NCBI GenBank assembly: GCA_021787845.1
Contig: JAJYLH010000005.1
Coordinates: 150,658-214,657 of the forward strand
DNA length: 64,000 nucleotides
Direction: 5' to 3'
From: Myxococcales bacterium
GTDB taxonomy: Bacteria > Myxococcota > Myxococcia > Myxococcales > JAJYLH01
The notes beneath the pieces are model-generated. The model made no database searches. It was not told the DNA's origin and saw only the letters and a list, made by a program, of their open reading frames with translations. This document shows positions 58,475-64,000 of the stretch, piece after piece. Position numbers and translations under genes: made by a program. Numbering within the stretch: the first letter of the stretch is position 1; each line of letters opens with the position of its first letter.

Positions 58475-60175
58475 ATGCGTCTTTTTGCGGGAGCGGCTCA
58501 GCGGATGGGAAGAGGGTGGCTCGCTCTGAGCGTGGCGCTTGCGCTGCCGCTCTCCGCTTCCGCCGCCAACTTGCGCCGCCTGGAAAAGGTCGAGCTGAGC
58601 GGCACCGGAATCGCCACCGCGCTCGCCATCACCACCGACGGCCCCGCGAACTGGACGAGCTTCAAGCTTTCCGAGCCGACGCGAATCGTTCTCGACTTTC
58701 CGGAGACGGTCGCCACCGCGCAGAGCTACGAAGTCGCGTCCGACGACCCCGTGACGCGCTGGAGCATCGAGGTCCTGGGCGATCCGCGCTCGCCGACGGC
58801 GCGCCTGACCGTGCAGCTCGCCCGCGACGCGGACTACCTCGTCACGTCGCACGGCTCGACCATCACGCTGAAGCTGCGACCGGCGACCGCGCGGCCACTC
58901 GTCGCGCTGGCGACCGAGAGAGCACGAGCGCAGCCGGCAAGCGCGCCAGCCCCCTCCGCCACCACCGGATGGTCGACAAAGAAGCGCGCGGCGATCGAGG
59001 CGCGGCTCGACGCCAAGGCCAAGACCGAGGCGGCGGATGTGGCCGCCGCGAAGCGCCTCGAGGCGAAACGAAAAGCGGACCAAGCTGCGCGACGCGCGGC
59101 GCAAGAGAAGGCCCGAGAGGCGGCCCAGCTCGCGGCGAAGAAAAAGGCGGAAGCGGCCGCGCATGCGGAGGCGAAACGAAGAGCGGATGAAGCCGCGAGG
59201 CGCTCGGCGCAGGAGAAGGCACGAAAGGCGGCTCAGCTCGCGGCGAAGAAAACGGCGGAAGCGGCCGCGCGCGCGGAGGCGAAGCGAAGAGCGGATGAAG
59301 CCGCGAGGCGCGCGGCGCAGGAGAAGGCTCGCCAGGAGGCGAAGCTCGCGGCGAACGAGAAAGCGGAGGCCGCGGCGCGCGCGGAGGCGAAACGAAGAGC
59401 GGACGAGGCCGCAAAGCGCGCGGCGCGTCAGAAGGCTCGTCAGGAAGCGAAGCTGGCGGCGAAGAAGAAGGCGGAAGCCGAGGCACGCGCGGAGGCGAAA
59501 CGAAGAGCGGACGAAGCCGCGAAGCGCGCGGCGCGTGAGAAAGCGCGAAAGGCGGCCCGGCTCGCGGCGAAAGAGCAAGCGGAAGCCGAGGCGCGCGCGG
59601 AGGCGAAACGAAGAGCGGACGAAGCCGCAAAGCACGCGGCGCGTGAGAAGGCACGAAAGGCGGCCCAGCTCGCGGCGAAAGAACAAGCGGAAGCCGAGGC
59701 GCGCGCGGAGGCGAAGCGAAAAGCGGACGAGGCCGCGAAGCGCCGGGCGGCACGAGCGGCGCGCAAGGCAGAAGCGGTCTCGGGGAGGCGCGCCGCCAAG
59801 CCGCGTCGCACGCTCGCGAGGTTGCGCCCGCTGGGATTCCGGCGCATGGCGACTGGCGACGCCGAGATCCTCATCCGCACGAGCGCGCCGGTGCCGTTCG
59901 CGCTCGACACCCAGGCGCGCGACCAATGCTCCGTCGAGCTGGAAGACACCGTCATCGACGTCGCGAACAATCGGCTGCCGCTCGACACGCGCTACTTCGA
60001 CACCGCGGTCGCGCGGGTGGCGCCGCACGCGAATCGCGCCCATCGGCGCGTGAGCATCGAAATCGATCTCTCCCATCCCGCCATCTGCGCCGTGCGCGCC
60101 GCGGGAAGCTCGTTGCGCGTCGAGGTCCTCGGAAGCGGTGCGGCCTTGCGAGCAGCGATTCCCGGCGGGAGATGA
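58475..60175 (+). CDS. AMIN-domain protein with central 36-aa helical tandem repeats and a C-terminal AMIN-like domain
   Basis: Signal peptide then LRRLEKVELSGTGIATALAITTDGPANWTSFKLSEPTRIVLDFP (AMIN-like); repeats AEAKRRADEAAKRAAREKARKAAQLAAKEQAEAEAR; C-terminal MATGDAEILIRTSAPVPFALDTQ. Confidence 0.85.
   Translation: MRLFAGAAQRMGRGWLALSVALALPLSASAANLRRLEKVELSGTGIATALAITTDGPANWTSFKLSEPTRIVLDFPETVATAQSYEVASDDPVTRWSIEVLGDPRSPTARLTVQLARDADYLVTSHGSTITLKLRPATARPLVALATERARAQPASAPAPSATTGWSTKKRAAIEARLDAKAKTEAADVAAAKRLEAKRKADQAARRAAQEKAREAAQLAAKKKAEAAAHAEAKRRADEAARRSAQEKARKAAQLAAKKTAEAAARAEAKRRADEAARRAAQEKARQEAKLAANEKAEAAARAEAKRRADEAAKRAARQKARQEAKLAAKKKAEAEARAEAKRRADEAAKRAAREKARKAARLAAKEQAEAEARAEAKRRADEAAKHAAREKARKAAQLAAKEQAEAEARAEAKRKADEAAKRRAARAARKAEAVSGRRAAKPRRTLARLRPLGFRRMATGDAEILIRTSAPVPFALDTQARDQCSVELEDTVIDVANNRLPLDTRYFDTAVARVAPHANRAHRRVSIEIDLSHPAICAVRAAGSSLRVEVLGSGAALRAAIPGGR
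59056..59745 (+). repeat. 108-bp (36-aa) in-frame tandem repeats, about six copies
   Basis: Segment gcggaggcgaa(a/g)cgaagagcgga(t/c)ga recurs every 108 bp (around 59164, 59272, 59380, 59488, 59596, 59704). Confidence 0.88.
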
Positions 60176-62541
60176 AGGTGCACCGAGCCCTGCCGCTCGC
60201 CGTGGTGATGGCATCGCTCGCCGCGGCTGCCGCCGAGCGGTCGCCTCCCTTGCGGATCCAGGCCGACCACGTCGAGGCGAGCGGGCTGACCGAGAAGGGC
60301 GACGTCGGGCGCGTCGTCGCCACCGGTCACGTGCGCGCGCGCTCGGGCGCGATGCTCCTGCGCGCGCCCAAGCTGGAGTTCGACCGCCACAAGCGCACCG
60401 CGCTCGTCGAAGGGGGCGTCACCGGCGTCGAGGGGCTTCTCGTCTTCGCCGCCAAGCGGCTATCGCTCGACCTCGACACCCGCACGCTTTCGCTCGACGA
60501 CGGGCGGCTGATCGTCAAGCGCCGCGTTTCTGCCCGCGAGCTGGCGATGCTCGAAAGGAGCGCGAGTCCAGAGGCGGCGCGCGCGGTCGGGCACAACGCG
60601 CTCATCGTTCGCGCGAGGAAGCTCACTCAGCGACCGGACCGCTCCTACAGCGCCGACGACGCCTGGCTCACCACCTGCGACTGCCCCGAGCGCGCGACGC
60701 CGCTGCTCGCGGTCGCCGCTGAGAAGGTCCACATCGTTCCGAACGACCGGGCGACGCTCTACGGCTGGACGTTTCTCCTCCACGGCTTCCGGCTCCCGTT
60801 CAGCCTTCCGATACCGCTGTCGTTTCCCATCGTGCCGCGCAAGAGCGGGCTGCTCTTCCCGAACCTGGTGATCAACGGGCTCGGCGGTTACGGCGTCGAG
60901 CTGCCGCTGTTCTTGACGCTCGGGCGGTCGTGGGACGTGACGCTTCGCGCCCGCTGGTTCAGCGGCAACCCCACCGCCGACTCGCGGGCCGATTCGAACA
61001 TCGGGGTGCGCGGTTTCGGCGGCGAGGCGGAGCTGCGCTGGCGCCCGGCCATCGACTCCACGGGAGCGCTCACGCTCACCGGCCTCGACGACACCTCGAT
61101 GAAGAAGGAAGGCGAGAAGGGCGCGCGCGCGGAAGTCGCTTTCGCCCACGACCAGATGCTCGGCGGCGGCCACCTCGGCCTCCACGCGGACGTCGTCACC
61201 GACAACGCGCTCCTCGTCGACACCGTGACGAACATCGATCGCGCGGCGACGCCGTACCTGCGCGACGAGGCGACCTACTCGCGGGCCTTCGGCGGCCTGA
61301 GCCTCGCCTTCGAGAGCGCGGTGATTCAGGCGCTCAGACGGTTCCCGCTACCGCGCTCGCCCACCTTGGAGCGGTTCGCGCTCGCCGACACGCCCGCGAC
61401 CGTCGCACCGGCGGCCCGGCTCGTCCTCGGCGACACGACCGCGCTGGGCCGGGCGACGCTCGACGAAGCCGCGACGATCGCCTGGGAAGCGCCCACGCCC
61501 GGGCTCGCGCTCGCGCCCGGGCGCTCGCGGCGCCTCGCGACCGATCTCTCGCTCGGACAGACGCTGCCGGTCCTCCACGGAATCGCCGGAACGATCGCCG
61601 TCGAGACCGGCGAGCGGCTGCAGGGCTTCTCCTCTCCTGGAGCGGCGCCGTACGGCCGCCTCGGCGCCTTCGCCGAGCTGAACGGCGAGAGCGTCCTCGA
61701 ACGCGCCTTCCAGAACGGCTGGCGCCACGACATCGAGCCGTCGTTTCGCATCCGCGGATTCTGGTCCGGGGGCTCCGGCGCGTTCGCCCAGAGCGCCTTC
61801 CTTCCGCGCTCGGCGGCGGTGCCGCTGACGAGCTCCTCGCGCGCGCCGCAGAGCGAGCTCGACCTCGCTTTGTTTCCGCAGCCGATGGTGCAGGCGATTG
61901 CGCGCATCGCGACCAGCCTCTCGCACCAGACCTCGACGCCGGTGAGCGTCTACCTCGAGCACCATCTCGCGCTGTGGCCGCTCGAGGCGGGCCAGCTCCA
62001 GGCCGGTTTCTCCGGAACCTTGCCGAAGCGCTTCTGGGAAGCTCACCTCGGTTTGAGCGCCGCGTGGAACGCGAGCGACCAGACCTTCGCCGGCGCCTCG
62101 TCGAGCTTGAGCGCGCACGTTCAGAGCGCGGTCCTCTCCCTCGGGGCCTCCTACGTCGCGGCGAACGGGAGCGACGAATACGACCGCCCCCTCGACCTGC
62201 TCTTCACGCCGCACTCGCTCGGCACCGTCATCCAGAGCTCGACGCCGGTGGTGAGCGGGGTGGCGGCCGCGAGCTGGCAGGCGACGGGCGCGCTCCACCT
62301 CGACGCGGGCGCGGGGCTCACGCGCACCCTGCCGGCGGGCACCACGGCGGCGACCTATTCCCAGCGCTATTCGGCGGCGGTCGCGTACGACGCGAGCGGT
62401 TGTGCTCGGCTTTCCGCGGGGCTCTTGTGGACGCTCGCGCCCGGGGAGCCGACGAGCTGGCCGTCGGCGACCTTGAGCTTCGACTTGGGCGACTTCGCGA
62501 GCGCGCTCGGGTCCGCCTCCGCGTCCACCCGCGCGCCTTGA
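60172..62541 (+). CDS. lptD: LPS-assembly protein LptD (OstA)
   Basis: OstA-like N terminus LRIQADHVEASGLTEKGDVGRVVATGHVRARSGAMLLRAPKLEFD; Cys pair TTCDCPE; beta-barrel-like remainder. Start overlaps upstream stop (ATGA). Confidence 0.88.
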   Translation: MKVHRALPLAVVMASLAAAAAERSPPLRIQADHVEASGLTEKGDVGRVVATGHVRARSGAMLLRAPKLEFDRHKRTALVEGGVTGVEGLLVFAAKRLSLDLDTRTLSLDDGRLIVKRRVSARELAMLERSASPEAARAVGHNALIVRARKLTQRPDRSYSADDAWLTTCDCPERATPLLAVAAEKVHIVPNDRATLYGWTFLLHGFRLPFSLPIPLSFPIVPRKSGLLFPNLVINGLGGYGVELPLFLTLGRSWDVTLRARWFSGNPTADSRADSNIGVRGFGGEAELRWRPAIDSTGALTLTGLDDTSMKKEGEKGARAEVAFAHDQMLGGGHLGLHADVVTDNALLVDTVTNIDRAATPYLRDEATYSRAFGGLSLAFESAVIQALRRFPLPRSPTLERFALADTPATVAPAARLVLGDTTALGRATLDEAATIAWEAPTPGLALAPGRSRRLATDLSLGQTLPVLHGIAGTIAVETGERLQGFSSPGAAPYGRLGAFAELNGESVLERAFQNGWRHDIEPSFRIRGFWSGGSGAFAQSAFLPRSAAVPLTSSSRAPQSELDLALFPQPMVQAIARIATSLSHQTSTPVSVYLEHHLALWPLEAGQLQAGFSGTLPKRFWEAHLGLSAAWNASDQTFAGASSSLSAHVQSAVLSLGASYVAANGSDEYDRPLDLLFTPHSLGTVIQSSTPVVSGVAAASWQATGALHLDAGAGLTRTLPAGTTAATYSQRYSAAVAYDASGCARLSAGLLWTLAPGEPTSWPSATLSFDLGDFASALGSASASTRAP

Positions 62542-62574
62542 CGCGTCAGCCTCGCGCCGCGCATCCTTTTCTCG

Positions 62575-62964
62575 ATGGCCCCGCGCAAGCTCGCAGGCGA
62601 CGTGGTGAAGGACGTCGGCCGCCGAATTCGGCTGCTGCGCACCAGCCGGCCAGGACCGCCGCTGACCCAAGCCGAGCTCGCTGGCCGGGCCGAGGTCAGC
62701 GTGTCGTTCCTGTCGATGCTCGAACGGGGCGAACGCTCGCCGCAGCTTCCGACGCTCGCACGCCTGGCGGAAGCGCTGGAGGTCCCCTTGGCGGAGCTGT
62801 TCGGCTTCGACGCCGACCCGTCGCGGATCGAGAACCTTTATCGCCCGCTCGTCGACTACTGTCGACGGCGTGCCCTGACCCGGCGCGACGTCGAGCGGCT
62901 GGTGGCGCTGGCGAAGATCGTGTTTGGCGAGACACCCTCGCGACGCCTGGGCCAGAACGGCTAG
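62575..62964 (+). CDS. XRE-family helix-turn-helix transcriptional regulator
   Basis: VGRRIRLLRTSRPGPPLTQAELAGRAEVSVSFLSMLERGERSPQLPTLARLAEALEVPLAELF. Confidence 0.93.
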   Translation: MAPRKLAGDVVKDVGRRIRLLRTSRPGPPLTQAELAGRAEVSVSFLSMLERGERSPQLPTLARLAEALEVPLAELFGFDADPSRIENLYRPLVDYCRRRALTRRDVERLVALAKIVFGETPSRRLGQNG

Positions 62965-62991
62965 TCTCCCGACCGGAACCGGAGGCGAGTG

Positions 62992-63765
62992 ATGAGCGAG
63001 CTGGTCGAGACCCGTGCTGGTCCGGTGCTGACCTTGACCCTGTCGCGGGAGGCGCAGCGAAACGCCCTCTCGCCTGGGCTGGTCGAGGAGCTCCTCCAGG
63101 CGTTCGAGCGGGCGGCGGCCGACGCGGAGACGCGGGTCGTCGTCCTCACCGGCGCGGGCGAGAAAGCGTTTTGCGCCGGCGGCGATCTGGGAAGCGGAGC
63201 GGGCGACGGCTTTCTCGCCGGCCATGAGGGCCGCCGTCACTATGGAGCGCTCCTGGAGAGGATCACCGGTCTCGAGAAGCCGACCATCGCCCAGGTGAAC
63301 GGCCTCGCGCTCGCGGGCGGTCTCGGGCTCGTCTTGGCCTGCGACCTGGCCGTCGCCGCCGACCACGCCCAGTTCGGAACGCCCGAGGTCAACATCGGCC
63401 TCTTCCCCTACATGGTGACCGCGCTGTTGTTCCGCGCCATCGCCTCCAAGCACGCGATGGAGCTCTGCCTCACCGGCAAGCGACTAAGCTCCGCCGACGC
63501 CGAGCGAATCGGCCTTGTCAACCGGGTCGTGCCCCGGGCGGAGCTCGACAGCGCCGTCGCCGAGCTCGCGGCTGAGCTGGCGGGCAAGAGCCCTGCCATT
63601 CTCCGTCTGGGGAAGCGTGCCCTGCGCCAGACGCGGGACCTCGCCCTCGGACCCGCCCTCGAGCTCCTGGCGGCGCAGCTTTCGGTCAACAGCCTCGCCG
63701 AGGACGCGATGGAAGGCATCGCCGCGTTCTGGGAGAAGCGCAAGCCGGAGTGGAAGGGGCGCTGA
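62992..63765 (+). CDS. Enoyl-CoA hydratase/isomerase family protein
   Basis: VETRAGPVLTLTLSREAQRNALSPGLVEEL, CAGGDLGSGAG, LALAGGLGLVLACDLAVAADHAQFGTPEVNIGLFP. Confidence 0.95.
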   Translation: MSELVETRAGPVLTLTLSREAQRNALSPGLVEELLQAFERAAADAETRVVVLTGAGEKAFCAGGDLGSGAGDGFLAGHEGRRHYGALLERITGLEKPTIAQVNGLALAGGLGLVLACDLAVAADHAQFGTPEVNIGLFPYMVTALLFRAIASKHAMELCLTGKRLSSADAERIGLVNRVVPRAELDSAVAELAAELAGKSPAILRLGKRALRQTRDLALGPALELLAAQLSVNSLAEDAMEGIAAFWEKRKPEWKGR

Positions 63766-63790
63766 AACGGCGCCGCGTCCAGCGGCGGCG

Positions 63791-64000
63791 TCAGCGGTTA
63801 GCGGGAGCGGTCACCGTGTGCGGCGGCGGTGCTCCTCCGTCCGGGCGCTCGGGGGCTGCCGGCGCGGGAGCGGCCGCCCGGCGCGGGTTCGGCGGGGTGC
63901 CGCCGTCGGGACCGTCGGACGGCCCGGGCGCGGGAGGCAGGACCCGGGCGGCGAGCTGCGCCACCGCGCGCGCGGGAGCGGGCGTGCCGCGCGCGCCCGA
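63791..64000 (-). CDS. Pro/Ala-rich protein, C-terminal fragment (truncated by window)
   Basis: Reverse-strand frame open to the window edge: ...VAQLAARVLPPAPGPSDGPDGGTPPNPRRAAAPAPAAPERPDGGAPPPHTVTAPANR*. Confidence 0.4.
   Translation of the reverse strand, partial: SGARGTPAPARAVAQLAARVLPPAPGPSDGPDGGTPPNPRRAAAPAPAAPERPDGGAPPPHTVTAPANR

Noticed and set aside
58418-60214. 598-aa and 296-aa antisense ORFs (LRGFVRSSFRLRARLGFRLL... repeats)
   Set aside because: They mirror the 108-bp repeats of the AMIN-domain gene on the other strand; the plus strand has signal peptide, AMIN similarity and start/stop coupling to lptD.

Overview
High-GC bacterial chromosome window, densely coding, mostly housekeeping. 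It looks Myxococcota/deltaproteobacterium-like (several Ser/Thr kinases, a TolQ/TolR/TolR cluster, an HD-GYP hybrid kinase), but taxonomy is an inference. Recognisable genes include transketolase, tsaB, rseP, cdsA, aspartate kinase, PBP1A, succinate-semialdehyde-type dehydrogenase, rpsT, lptE-like, serA, serC, lpd, lipA, an RsmB-like methyltransferase, PduO-type adenosyltransferase, mdh, ExbB/ExbD/ExbD, folP, ppk1, udk, asnS, accD, folC and lptD. No CRISPR array, rRNA, intact tRNA, prophage or recognisable transposase was found. The most interesting material is non-coding. (1) A 41-bp tandem array lies between asnS and an MBL-fold gene. It carries two perfect TTATCCACA DnaA boxes, and its tenth unit is split by a ~441-bp nested fold-back (MITE-like) element flanked by an 8-bp direct repeat TTCCGGCG. 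(2) A dispersed family of 9-bp tandem arrays (GATCSGWCS, reverse-complement symmetric) occurs at five intergenic loci. (3) A ~1.75-kb coding-poor gap upstream of rpsT has clustered DnaA-box-like words. (4) A lower-GC tract crosses the boundary of two adjacent signalling genes. (5) A protein carries a 36-aa helical tandem repeat between two AMIN-like domains. All calls come from reading the sequence and supplied translations; no database search was run.
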